DNA of 36,537 bases. It comes from Terriglobia bacterium. Lineage in GTDB: Bacteria; Acidobacteriota; Terriglobia; Bryobacterales; Bryobacteraceae. The first letter of the stretch is position 1. Every line of letters begins with the position of its first letter. The stretch lies in the NCBI GenBank assembly GCA_021324185.1, contig JAJPJN010000072.1, forward strand, positions 1 to 36,537. The letters run 5' to 3'. Position numbers and translations under genes: made by a program. A model generated the notes under the pieces. That model saw only the letters and a program-made list of their open reading frames with translations, had not been told where the DNA came from and made no database searches. Positions 25,671 to 33,799 of the stretch are shown in pieces.

Positions 25671-26935
25671 ATGGATTCGTCGCCGCCTCCCTCTACTCGC
25701 GCATAGGCTGCATCTCCGCCGATATACACACTGGAAGCCAACTCCACGCCGGCGAAATAGGGGAGTTCGCGGAAATCCTCGCAATCATAAATCACGAAAT
25801 CAGCGCGCTTGCCCTGCTCCAACGAACCGATTTTGTCCCCGCGCCCGAGGCTATACGCGGCATTGATTGTGGCTGCGGTAATGGCTTCCGCTGGCGTCAT
25901 TCGCATGTGCGTGCAGGCTAGCGAAAGCACAAACGGCATGGAAGGAGTAGGCGATGAACCGGGATTGAAATCTGTTGCGAGCACGACGGCCAGCCCGGCT
26001 TCGATCATTTGCCGCGCCGGTGCGAAGCGATTGAGGCCCAAACAGTAGACCGAAGCAGGCAAAAGCACCGGCTGCACACCCGCCCTCGCAAGCGCATCGA
26101 TGGCGCGAGCATCTGCGTGCTCCAGGTGATCGGCAGTCGCGGTGTGCAATTCGGCTGCCAGCTCTGCCCCGCCGCTTGCGGATAGCTGGTCGGCATGAAG
26201 GCGCAGGCCGAGCCCCAGTTCGTTCGCTCGCGTCAGAATGGCTCGCGATTGCTCTATGGTGAAGACGTTGCGCTCGCAAAAGACATCGCAATATTCGGCC
26301 AGATTTTGCTCGACGACGGCGGGCAGCATTTCGTTGATCACGAGGTCGACATACGCATCCGGATTCTCGCGGTATTCATCCGGTATTTCGTGCGCGCCCA
26401 AAAAGGTAGGAATAAAACCCAGCCGGCCGATGACGCGCAGCATCTTTAGTTCATCTTCCGTGGTGAGGCCGTAACCGGATTTCGCCTCAACGGTTGTTGT
26501 ACCGCAGCGCGTAAACCAGTTCGCGTAGCGCCGTGAGGCCTCGATCAGATCATCTTCCGCTGCTGCGCGCGTTTTTTCGACGGTGGAACGAATCCCGCCA
26601 CCGGCGGCAGCAATCTCCTGGTACGTTTCCCCGCGCGCGCGCCGTTCATATTCATCGACGCGAGTGCCCGCAAAGACAGCGTGCGTGTGGGCATCCACGA
26701 AACCGGGGAGCACAACGCCGCCGCCCGCGTCCACTGTGGGAATTTCATCGAAGAGCAGAGAATCGATCTCTTTCTGAGTACCCACCGCCTCAATGACGCC
26801 GCCGCGCATCAACATGGCGCCGCCTTCGACGATAGAAAGCTCGTTCATTTCGGCGCGTATTCGCGGCCTCTTGGGTCCGGCGATGGTGACGAGCTGGCCG
26901 CAATTGACGACTGCTAAAAGATCTGCGCCTTCCAT
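25619..26935 (-). CDS. hutI: Imidazolonepropionase
   Basis: A 438-residue metal-dependent amidohydrolase that opens 4-imidazolone-5-propanoate to formiminoglutamate. Core motifs: [51 protein letters not shown] and [16 protein letters not shown], which contain the metal-binding His and Asp residues. The last ~30 residues (from VEGGGDES on) extend beyond the usual ~405-residue length and read through the beginning of hutF in another frame; see the hutF entry. The ATG follows the hutU stop with no gap (TGAATG), so the two are translationally coupled. Confidence 0.93.
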   Translation of the reverse strand: MEGADLLAVVNCGQLVTIAGPKRPRIRAEMNELSIVEGGAMLMRGGVIEAVGTQKEIDSLLFDEIPTVDAGGGVVLPGFVDAHTHAVFAGTRVDEYERRARGETYQEIAAAGGGIRSTVEKTRAAAEDDLIEASRRYANWFTRCGTTTVEAKSGYGLTTEDELKMLRVIGRLGFIPTFLGAHEIPDEYRENPDAYVDLVINEMLPAVVEQNLAEYCDVFCERNVFTIEQSRAILTRANELGLGLRLHADQLSASGGAELAAELHTATADHLEHADARAIDALARAGVQPVLLPASVYCLGLNRFAPARQMIEAGLAVVLATDFNPGSSPTPSMPFVLSLACTHMRMTPAEAITAATINAAYSLGRGDKIGSLEQGKRADFVIYDCEDFRELPYFAGVELASSVYIGGDAAYARVEGGGDESMWPLRQGSTSGAWFRVS

Positions 26936-28594
26936 TCAGCGGGCCATGGGAATACGCACAGCTTTCGCGCGAGCCACTCGTTCGGCTTCGGGATAGCCTG
27001 CATCCACGTGGCGCATGATGCCGGTACCGGGGTCGGTCGTGAGCACGCGTTCCAGCCGGCGGTCACTTGCCGCGGAGCCATCGGCTACGACAACCATTCC
27101 GGCATGCAAGGAATACCCGATTCCCACTCCGCCGCCGTTGTGAATCGAAACCCAGGAAGCACCGGCTGCGGTATTGACAAGCGCGTTTAATAACGGCCAG
27201 TCCGCAATGGCATCTGAACCATCGCGCATGTTCTCGGTTTCGCGATAAGGCGAAGCAACTGAACCTGCGTCGAGGTGATCGCGGCCGATCACGATAGGCG
27301 CACGAATCTCTCCCGAGCGCACCAGAGCATTCATCGCCAATCCGAATTCGGCGCGTTCGCCATATCCGAGCCAGCAGATGCGAGCGGGCAAGCCCTGGAA
27401 TTGAATCTTCTCGCCCGCGAGACGAATCCAGCGCGCCAGATCTTCATTACTGCCGAACATGTCCATCACCAGACGATCCGTTCGACGAATATCCTGCGGA
27501 TCGCCCGATAGTGCGACCCAGCGAAACGGGCCGCGGCCTTCGCAGAACATGGGCCGTATGTATTCGGGAACAAATCCCGGAATTTCAAACGCGTCCTTCA
27601 CTCCGGCGGCTTGCGCCTGCGCGCGGATATTGTTGCCGTAATCGAAGGCGACCGCCCCGGCGCGTTTCAGCGCCAGCATCCCTTCCACATGGCGCGCCAT
27701 CGCTTCCATGGATCGCGCCGTGTATTCCGCCGGATTCGACTTGCGGAGCTGGCGCGCCTGCTCCAGGCTCATGCCGTTGGGAACATAGCCGTTCAGAGGA
27801 TCGTGAGCGCTGGTTTGATCAGTGATGATGTCCGGAACAAAACCGCGCCGCGCTAGTTCAGGAACAACGTCGGCACAATTTCCTACCAATCCGACCGATA
27901 GCGAGCGCTCCTGCGACTTTGCGTCTTCGAGTAAACGAAGAGCTTCATCCAAGTCATGCACCAGGCGATCGCAATATCCGGTGCGCACTCGCTTCTCGAT
28001 ACGCGCGGCGTCCACGTCGATGCCGAGAAAGCGCGCGCCGTTCATGGTTGCAGCCAGGGGCTGAGCACCGCCCATTCCTCCCATACCGCCGCTCACGATC
28101 AACTTGCGAGCGAGGGCTCCGCCGAAATGCTTCCGTCCGGCGGCTGCGAAGGTTTCATACGTGCCTTGCACAATGCCCTGGCTGCCGATGTAAATCCAGG
28201 AACCGGCGGTCATCTGGCCGTACATGGTCAGCCCCAGTTTTTCGAGACGGTGAAACTCATCCCAATTCGACCACCTGCCGACGAGGTTTCCATTTGCAAT
28301 CAGAACGCGCGGCGCTTCGCTGTGGGTGCGGACAACTCCAACCGGTTTGCCTGATTGCACCAGCAGCGTTTCGTCGTTTTCCAATTGCTGCAGCGAGCGA
28401 ACGATGGCTTCGAAGCACGTCCAATTGCGTGCCGCTTTGCCTGTTCCTCCATAGACGATCAACTCATCGGGCTTTTCGGCCACGTCGGGATCGAGGTTGT
28501 TCATCAGCATCCGCATGGCGGCTTCCTGATGCCAGCCTTTACAGCTCAGGCCTGAACCGCGCGGAGCTCTTATTGCAACAGCGGTATCACTCAC
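26936..28594 (-). CDS. hutU: Urocanate hydratase
   Basis: A 552-residue cytosolic enzyme, full length for the family (about 555). It adds water across urocanate to give imidazolonepropionate, using tightly bound NAD. Characteristic sequence: [63 protein letters not shown] (the NAD-binding glycine run) and [17 protein letters not shown] in the C-terminal part. It lies 12 nt after hutH on the same strand and directly abuts hutI. It is step two of histidine breakdown. Confidence 0.96.
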   Translation of the reverse strand: MSDTAVAIRAPRGSGLSCKGWHQEAAMRMLMNNLDPDVAEKPDELIVYGGTGKAARNWTCFEAIVRSLQQLENDETLLVQSGKPVGVVRTHSEAPRVLIANGNLVGRWSNWDEFHRLEKLGLTMYGQMTAGSWIYIGSQGIVQGTYETFAAAGRKHFGGALARKLIVSGGMGGMGGAQPLAATMNGARFLGIDVDAARIEKRVRTGYCDRLVHDLDEALRLLEDAKSQERSLSVGLVGNCADVVPELARRGFVPDIITDQTSAHDPLNGYVPNGMSLEQARQLRKSNPAEYTARSMEAMARHVEGMLALKRAGAVAFDYGNNIRAQAQAAGVKDAFEIPGFVPEYIRPMFCEGRGPFRWVALSGDPQDIRRTDRLVMDMFGSNEDLARWIRLAGEKIQFQGLPARICWLGYGERAEFGLAMNALVRSGEIRAPIVIGRDHLDAGSVASPYRETENMRDGSDAIADWPLLNALVNTAAGASWVSIHNGGGVGIGYSLHAGMVVVADGSAASDRRLERVLTTDPGTGIMRHVDAGYPEAERVARAKAVRIPMAR

Positions 28595-28606
28595 TTGCGT
28601 TCTCCC

Positions 28607-30112
28607 TCAGTTCATAAATTCGTCGAAGCCGCCACGCTGGATTGCAATGGCAATGGCTTCCATATCGCGCGACAGCGGGCGGTCAGCCGTCAACCTGGGG
28701 ACCAGCGCGCGGATCGAAGCGCGCGCTTTCTCGATGTATGGCGATGAGCGCAGGGGCGCGCGATAGTCGAGTCCTTCGGCGGCCGCCAGCAGCTCAATAG
28801 CAAGCACGTGCTCGGCGTTCGAAACCACTTCGCGCAGCTTCACGGCCGCCGTCATCCCCATAGACACATGATCTTCCTTGTCGCCTGAGGTTGGGACGTT
28901 ATCGATGCTGGCAGGATGCGCCAACACCTTTGCCTCATTGAGCAACGACACGGCACAGATCTGCGCAATCATAAATCCGGATCCAAGGCCGGGATGGGAA
29001 GAAAGAAACGGCGGCAGTCCTTCATTTACGTCTGGATTCACGAGCCGGTCGATGCGGCGCTCGCAGATGCTCATCAGATCCGTCATTGCGAGGCAGGCAT
29101 AATCGAAAACCGCGGCGAGCGGTGCCCCGTGAAAATTGCCGCCGCTCAAAATGTCTCCGTTTTCAAACACCAGCGGGTTGTCGGTTGCCGAACCGCTTTC
29201 GATTTCGACTACGGATTTAGCGTGCTCCAGCGCATTGCGAACGGCCCCGTGGACCTGCGGCATGCAGCGAAGGCTGTAAGCATCCTGCACGCGAGGATCA
29301 TTGAGCAGATGCGAGCGCCGGATTTCACTGTTTTCGAGCAATTTCCGCAAGTGCGTAGCTGCGGCGATCTGTCCCGGGTGCGGGCGGGCTGCATGGATGC
29401 GTTCGTCGAATGCCACGGGCGTACCAAGCAGCGCTTCGAGAGTCATTGCACCCGCGAGATCCGCCAGCGCGACGACACGCAAAGCGCGATGTAACGCCAA
29501 AGCTCCAATCGCGCCCATGGCCTGCGTTCCGTTCAGCAGCGCCAGCCCCTCTTTGGCTGCGAGGCGAACCGGCTCGATTCCGGCTGCGCGTAATGCGGCC
29601 TGGCTACTCATTCGCTCGCCGCGAAACCAGCATTCGCCTTCACCGATCATCGAAAGCGCGAGATGGGCCAACGGCGCGAGATCACCGCTCGCGCCGACCG
29701 AACCCTTTTCAGGTATCACCGGATGAACGCCGCGCGCCAGCATGTTCAACAGCGTTTCGAGCACGATGAGCCGGCAGCCACTAAAGCCGAGACTCAAGAC
29801 ATTCGCGCGCAAAAGCATCATGGCGCGCGTTTCCGGCTCTGAAAGCGGCCGCCCCAACCCGCACGAATGGCTGCGCACCAGGTTGGTTTGCAGCGCGTCC
29901 AGATCGGCAGGTGCGATGTGGACGTCGGAAAGTTTGCCGAAACCGGTATTGATGCCGTACACAATGCGGCCTTCACTAATGACGCGGTCTACCAGTTGCC
30001 GCGAAGCCAGCACACGATCTCTGGCGCCGGTTGTGAGTTGCGCAGCCGTGCGCCCAGCGGCAACGGCCGCTATCTCTGCCAGGGAAAGTGGACTTCCGGA
30101 AAGCTCTAACAT
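28607..30112 (-). CDS. hutH: Histidine ammonia-lyase
   Basis: A 501-residue aromatic amino acid lyase, full length. It deaminates L-histidine to urocanate. The A141-S142-G143 triad (GSVGASGDLAPLAH) forms the self-made MIO cofactor. Also seen: YGINTGFGKLSDV near the N-terminus with the catalytic Tyr, and QDAYSLRCMPQVHGA and NFHGAPLA in the core. The start follows ribA by 18 nt. The Arg- and Ala-rich stretches are normal for high-GC codon use. No separate operon promoter is visible before it other than any inside ribA. Confidence 0.96.
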   Translation of the reverse strand: MLELSGSPLSLAEIAAVAAGRTAAQLTTGARDRVLASRQLVDRVISEGRIVYGINTGFGKLSDVHIAPADLDALQTNLVRSHSCGLGRPLSEPETRAMMLLRANVLSLGFSGCRLIVLETLLNMLARGVHPVIPEKGSVGASGDLAPLAHLALSMIGEGECWFRGERMSSQAALRAAGIEPVRLAAKEGLALLNGTQAMGAIGALALHRALRVVALADLAGAMTLEALLGTPVAFDERIHAARPHPGQIAAATHLRKLLENSEIRRSHLLNDPRVQDAYSLRCMPQVHGAVRNALEHAKSVVEIESGSATDNPLVFENGDILSGGNFHGAPLAAVFDYACLAMTDLMSICERRIDRLVNPDVNEGLPPFLSSHPGLGSGFMIAQICAVSLLNEAKVLAHPASIDNVPTSGDKEDHVSMGMTAAVKLREVVSNAEHVLAIELLAAAEGLDYRAPLRSSPYIEKARASIRALVPRLTADRPLSRDMEAIAIAIQRGGFDEFMN

Positions 30113-30130
30113 AAGGACGCGAGAGCTACT

Positions 30131-30778
30131 TCAATAGAGGTGACCTAATTTCTCCCGCTTTGTCCGAAGATACTCGGCCGTGGTTTCGAGCGGCGGCACC
30201 ACAATGGGAGCGCGCTCCACCACCCGGATACCGGCGTTTTCAAGTGCGGCCACTTTCTCCGGGTTATTAGAAAGAAGGCGCAGCGAAGTCACACCGAAAT
30301 ACCGGAGTATGGCAGCCGGCAGCGCGTAATCGCGCAGGTCGGCTTCGAAGCCCAGTTGCTCATTGGCTTGCACCGTATCGAGCCCTTCGTCCTGCAATTC
30401 ATAGGCGCGCAATTTGTTCAGCAAACCGATGCCACGCCCCTCCTGATGCTCATAGATAAGCAGACCGCGGGTTTCGGCAACGATTTGATCGAGCGCCAGT
30501 TCGAGTTGTGATCTGCAATCGCAACGCAAGCTGTGGAACACGTCCCCGGTGAGGCATTGCGAGTGGATGCGCACGAGCGGAGGCCCGAAATTCGGCTCCA
30601 AGCCTCCCAATTTCAGCACGACCGCTTCTTCGGTTCCGGCGGGGCGCACCCCCTCGAAGCCGAAAATGCGGAAGCGGCCGAAGCGCGTCGGGAAATCGGC
30701 TTCAGCGACCTTACGCAACTGTAATTCGGTTTGAGGGCCTGCCAACCTTTTATTATCAGGGAAGCAAGTTACACGCAT
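30131..30778 (-). CDS. ribA: GTP cyclohydrolase II
   Basis: A 215-residue enzyme for the first step of riboflavin synthesis (GTP to the diaminopyrimidinone phosphate, formate and pyrophosphate). Zn ligands are in SQCLTGDVFHSLRCDC (Cys-x10-Cys-x-Cys); the catalytic region is YEHQEGRGIGLLNKL and the substrate loop is SNNPEKVAALENAGI. It stands alone, without the RibB domain usually fused in bacteria. The start is uncertain. ATG at 30778 uses the same CATG as the divergent kinase gene and has no Shine-Dalgarno; TTG at 30745 or 30718 are alternatives that still keep ADFPTRFGRF. It lies 18 nt before hutH on the same strand, an odd partner for histidine genes, though both consume or use purine- and histidine-linked metabolites. 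Confidence 0.9.
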   Translation of the reverse strand: MRVTCFPDNKRLAGPQTELQLRKVAEADFPTRFGRFRIFGFEGVRPAGTEEAVVLKLGGLEPNFGPPLVRIHSQCLTGDVFHSLRCDCRSQLELALDQIVAETRGLLIYEHQEGRGIGLLNKLRAYELQDEGLDTVQANEQLGFEADLRDYALPAAILRYFGVTSLRLLSNNPEKVAALENAGIRVVERAPIVVPPLETTAEYLRTKREKLGHLY

Positions 30779-32147
30779 GCTGGACAAGCAGGAAGTTGCG
30801 GCGCTCCTCATTAAGGTCGCGGTGTCGGCTTCGATCGCCAGTATTCTGATGCGCTTTGCACGCATCGAGAAAATTCTGCTGCGAGACGAACGGACCATCG
30901 CCGACCGCCTGCAGCTTGCGTTGATCTTTTCCATTCTTTTTGGCGCAACGGCTGAGATCCGTATCCTCAGCCACAATCAATATCCGGCGATTGATTTAGC
31001 GCTGGAAGGCGCGCAGATAGCCGGGATGTTGGGCGGGTATGTGAGCGGGCTCGTGACGGGATTGTGCGTCTCGGCGCCCGGAATGTTTCATGGCGAATAC
31101 ATGTCGATGCCGCTGTTTGCGGCAGCGGGCATTCTGGGGGCGGTTATGCACGATCTGGCTCCGCAGAAAGAAGACATCTGGTACTTTTCGCCGTTCGTCG
31201 ATCTGAACCTCTACCGGCTGTTCAAGCAGGTGGTTCGCCTGGGGCATGGCGCCATTCAGCGGCGGCTGGTCGAACGCGCGGCGTTCAACGTGGCGTGCAA
31301 TGCCATTGTCGTGCTCACGGAAGTGTTGCGCTGGGGCGTGCGAATCGAGTTTCGAGAACGCTATGCGTTCTTTCTGTTCGGCAATGTTCCCCAAGGGAAT
31401 CCGCTGCCGCTGTTTGCGGCGTGCGCGGCCACCACGTTGTTTGCCGTCTCCCTGCCGCTGCGCATCTGGAGCAGCTATCGCGCGGAAAAACAACTGGAAA
31501 TGGAGCGCGTGCGCCTGACGGAAGCGCAGCTCGCCGCACTGACGAATCAGATCAACCCGCATTTTCTGTTCAACACGTTGAATTCGGTTGCCTCGCTCAT
31601 CCGCGTCGACCCGGAGCGGGCTCGCAGCATGATCTACAGACTTTCGAGCATCCTGCGCCGATTACTGCGAAAGACAGAAAATCTGGCTACCTTGCGCGAC
31701 GAGCTTTCCTTTATCGACGACTATCTGGCTATTGAGATGGTTCGATTCGGCGAAAAACTACGCTTTCACAAAGAGGTCGATCCGAAAGCGCTGAATCTGC
31801 TCGTGCCGGCGATGATTCTGCAGCCCATTATCGAGAACTCCATCCGGCATGGCCTGTCGAACAAGGTGGAAGGTGGAACCATATCTTTGCGCGTGTGGCT
31901 GGAGGAGGCGCGCCTCTGCATCTCGATTGCGGATGACGGCTTGGGCATGCCGGAATCGAAACTCAAGACATTGTTCCAGCGCGGTATCGGCGTCAATAAC
32001 GTAAAGGAACGGCTGCGGGTTCTGTTTGGAGAGAGTTATCAGATGTCGATTCACAGCAAGGTCGGCGCAGGCACGCGAACGGTGATTGAAATTCCCGAGC
32101 TGGAGGTGGTTCAGCAGCCGGAAGTGGCGGCGGGAGCAAAGAGCTAG
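30777..32147 (+). CDS. LytS/YehU-type sensor histidine kinase (orphan)
   Basis: A 456-residue membrane kinase. The N-terminal half (1-230) has about six helices, starting EVAALLIKVAVSASIASILM, with LAGLLGG-like loops (IAGMLGGYVSGLVTGL) in the style of 5TMR-LYT sensors. The dimerisation/His box is NQINPHFLFNTLNS with phospho-acceptor H262, the mark of the His_kinase family used by LytS, YehU and BtsS. The ATP-binding domain has the N-box IIENSIRHGLSNK, ADDGLGMPES and the GIGVNNVKERL lid. LytS-type kinases normally pair with a LytTR response regulator, but none is adjacent. The first hydrophobic segment begins soon after the ATG at 30777, and no later start would keep it. Confidence 0.9.
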   Translation: MLDKQEVAALLIKVAVSASIASILMRFARIEKILLRDERTIADRLQLALIFSILFGATAEIRILSHNQYPAIDLALEGAQIAGMLGGYVSGLVTGLCVSAPGMFHGEYMSMPLFAAAGILGAVMHDLAPQKEDIWYFSPFVDLNLYRLFKQVVRLGHGAIQRRLVERAAFNVACNAIVVLTEVLRWGVRIEFRERYAFFLFGNVPQGNPLPLFAACAATTLFAVSLPLRIWSSYRAEKQLEMERVRLTEAQLAALTNQINPHFLFNTLNSVASLIRVDPERARSMIYRLSSILRRLLRKTENLATLRDELSFIDDYLAIEMVRFGEKLRFHKEVDPKALNLLVPAMILQPIIENSIRHGLSNKVEGGTISLRVWLEEARLCISIADDGLGMPESKLKTLFQRGIGVNNVKERLRVLFGESYQMSIHSKVGAGTRTVIEIPELEVVQQPEVAAGAKS

Positions 32148-32164
32148 AGGAGCCTAAAAACAAG

Positions 32165-32183
32165 TACTTTACAAAACAAAGTA
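32165..32183. promoter_or_regulatory. Dyad operator-like site upstream of ferritin-like gene
   Basis: TACTTT-N7-AAAGTA is a perfect 6-bp-arm inverted repeat overlapping the candidate -35 box (TTTACA). A second perfect palindrome, CATAC-T-GTATG, lies at 32192-32202 just before the start codon. Such placement suits repressor binding. The regulator is unknown. Confidence 0.4.
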
Positions 32184-32197
32184 GATCCGCTCATACT
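32168..32197 (+). promoter_or_regulatory. Candidate promoter giving a leaderless mRNA
   Basis: TTTACA (32168-32173) and CATACT (32192-32197) are 18 nt apart, a plausible -35/-10 pair. Transcription would begin close to the ATG at 32204, and there is no Shine-Dalgarno before that ATG, so translation could be leaderless. Consensus matches are partial. Confidence 0.35.
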
Positions 32198-32203
32198 GTA
32201 TGT

Positions 32204-32965
32204 ATGCACAAAGTCGCTGTCCAAAAGACAGGCGCTACCGCTTACGATTGGGTCGAATATTTCTATCAAAACGCTCGCGAGCCCGTGCTTCCTTGGGAGG
32301 ATGCCACCCGGCTGTCCGGAGCGGAACGGCTGGTGGTGATTGCCTCCATTCAACAGTTTCAGCTTGGAGAAAGCGCGAGCGGCGCCCGCATGCTGGAACG
32401 GGCCAGGCAATTTTCACGAGCCAGCGGCGATCTGGGCCTGCTGGCCGCATTGAAGCTTTTCCTGAGGGAAGAGCAGCGGCACAGCCGGATTCTGGCGCGA
32501 TTTCTTGAGGTGGAAAATGCGCCTTGCCTGCGGAAGCACTGGGTCCATAGCGCTTTCCGATGGATTCGCGGCGCTGCCGGCCTGGAGCTTTGCCTGAAGG
32601 TCCTGGCGACGGCGGAGGTATTGGCCCGCCCCTACTATGCCGCTTTGGGCGACGCGACAGGTTCGCCCTTGCTCAAGAGCATCTGCAATCGTATCTTCGA
32701 TGAAGAAGGCGCGCACCTGCGTTTTCAGGCGTTCGCATTGAGCCGTCTTCAACAACGGCATTCGCCGCTCGCACGCACGCTGGGCAAGGCGTGCCACGTT
32801 GCGCTGTTAAGCTGCACAGCGGCGCTTGTGTGGATGGAACATCAGTCTGTCTTTCGAGCAGCCGGCCGGACCTTCAGCCGGTTCTGGAAAGAGACGTGGC
32901 AGGAGTTCCAGGCGCTTTATCAGGCAGCGCTGGTCTTCAACTGCCCCAGAACGCCGCGCATATAG
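32204..32965 (+). CDS. Ferritin-like diiron protein
   Basis: A 253-residue helical protein with a complete six-ligand diiron set: E56 (LGESASG), E90-x2-H93 (LREEQRHS), E138 (LATAEVLARPYY) and E168-x2-H171 (FDEEGAHLRF), that is E, ExxH, E, ExxH across four helices. This is the geometry of ferritin-like oxygen-activating or peroxide-handling proteins. Residues about 195-215 (CHVALLSCTAALVWMEHQ) are hydrophobic enough to touch a membrane. Size and order differ from ferritin, bacterioferritin and rubrerythrin, so the activity (oxidase, desaturase-like or storage) is open. Its own promoter signals lie just upstream. The 3' end overlaps the convergent TIM-barrel gene by 46 nt. Confidence 0.8.
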   Translation: MHKVAVQKTGATAYDWVEYFYQNAREPVLPWEDATRLSGAERLVVIASIQQFQLGESASGARMLERARQFSRASGDLGLLAALKLFLREEQRHSRILARFLEVENAPCLRKHWVHSAFRWIRGAAGLELCLKVLATAEVLARPYYAALGDATGSPLLKSICNRIFDEEGAHLRFQAFALSRLQQRHSPLARTLGKACHVALLSCTAALVWMEHQSVFRAAGRTFSRFWKETWQEFQALYQAALVFNCPRTPRI

Positions 32966-33786
32966 GCAAAGCTTTTCTTCATGCCGGGCAGGGGGTCATC
33001 CGGATGAATCTCGTATTCCAGATTGACGCAGCCGTTGTATTTGATCCTGACAAGCTCTGCAAAAATCTGCCGGATGGGCAATTTGCCCTCGCCCACGTCA
33101 ACTTGACTGTCTCGTGCGGCTTTCCAGTCGGAATTGTGGGGATCGGCCAGATCCTTGGCATGCATGTCCAGTAAACGCGGCCCGGCTTGCTGAATGGACG
33201 CGACCAGATCGGCGCCGGTCCGAGCGGCGTGGCCGATATCCATACAGAGCCCCATGCGCGGGTCCATATCCTTGACCGCTTCCAGCACGCTTTGCGGCGT
33301 GGGGAAGTTCTTGTCTTCGGGACCGTGGTCGTGAATCGCAATCTTGATGTCGTATTCCTTGACAAATTTTTCCAATCTCGGCAAGACCGCATGGGTCGGC
33401 GCTGAAACGATCAACGGAAAGCCGGCGCGCTTGGCATATTCAAACTTCTGCCGGATGTCGGCGTCATCATCCTTGTTGAAGGTAACGGTGCCGCAGCCGA
33501 CCAAAATGATGCCCGCGTCGTGAAACTCTTTCACCGCGGCGTCGATCTGCTCCGGCGTGCTGTCGAGAGGCAGATGCACGTCTTTCACATTCAGGTAGGG
33601 CGTGCCGAGTTCCTTGGTCATGCTGATGGCCTGCGCGCGCGGGAACTTCCTGAATGAGTACGATGCAACGCCCAGTTTGATATCGGCGCCGCGCAACCGG
33701 TACTCCTGTGCACGCAAGATGCTGTTAGCTGCTGAAGCAGCCCCCAAAACGGCTGGAACTCTCTTTAATAATGTTCTGCGTGTCAT
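32920..33786 (-). CDS. Tat-exported sugar phosphate isomerase/epimerase-like TIM barrel
   Basis: A 288-residue protein. The ATG at 33786 is chosen because GAGAGG lies 8 nt upstream; an earlier GTG at 33795 has its ribosome site too close. A Tat motif (MTRRTLLKRVPAVLGAASAA) leads to a xylose-isomerase-like barrel: LGVASYSFRKFP, NVKDVHLPLDSTPEQI, IAIHDHGPEDK, GLCMDIGHAARTG, LLDMHAKD and VNLEYEIHPDDP. Metal-binding E/D/H residues of that fold are present (DIGH, LEYE). In Acidobacteria and Planctomycetes many such exported paralogs exist, with unknown sugar or inositol-type substrates. It ends the minus-strand operon, 13 nt after the ABC exporter stop. Confidence 0.82.
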   Translation of the reverse strand: MTRRTLLKRVPAVLGAASAANSILRAQEYRLRGADIKLGVASYSFRKFPRAQAISMTKELGTPYLNVKDVHLPLDSTPEQIDAAVKEFHDAGIILVGCGTVTFNKDDDADIRQKFEYAKRAGFPLIVSAPTHAVLPRLEKFVKEYDIKIAIHDHGPEDKNFPTPQSVLEAVKDMDPRMGLCMDIGHAARTGADLVASIQQAGPRLLDMHAKDLADPHNSDWKAARDSQVDVGEGKLPIRQIFAELVRIKYNGCVNLEYEIHPDDPLPGMKKSFAYMRGVLGQLKTSAA

Positions 33787-33799
33787 CCTGTTCACCTCT

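Noticed and set aside
25619-25700. Programmed -1 frameshift joining HutI to HutF
   Set aside because: No slippery heptamer is visible in the overlap, so this is kept only as one of several explanations for the junction.
25671-25784. Longer hutF start region
   Set aside because: The added residues are Arg/Cys-rich and do not resemble a HutF N-terminus; they are out-of-frame hutI coding sequence.
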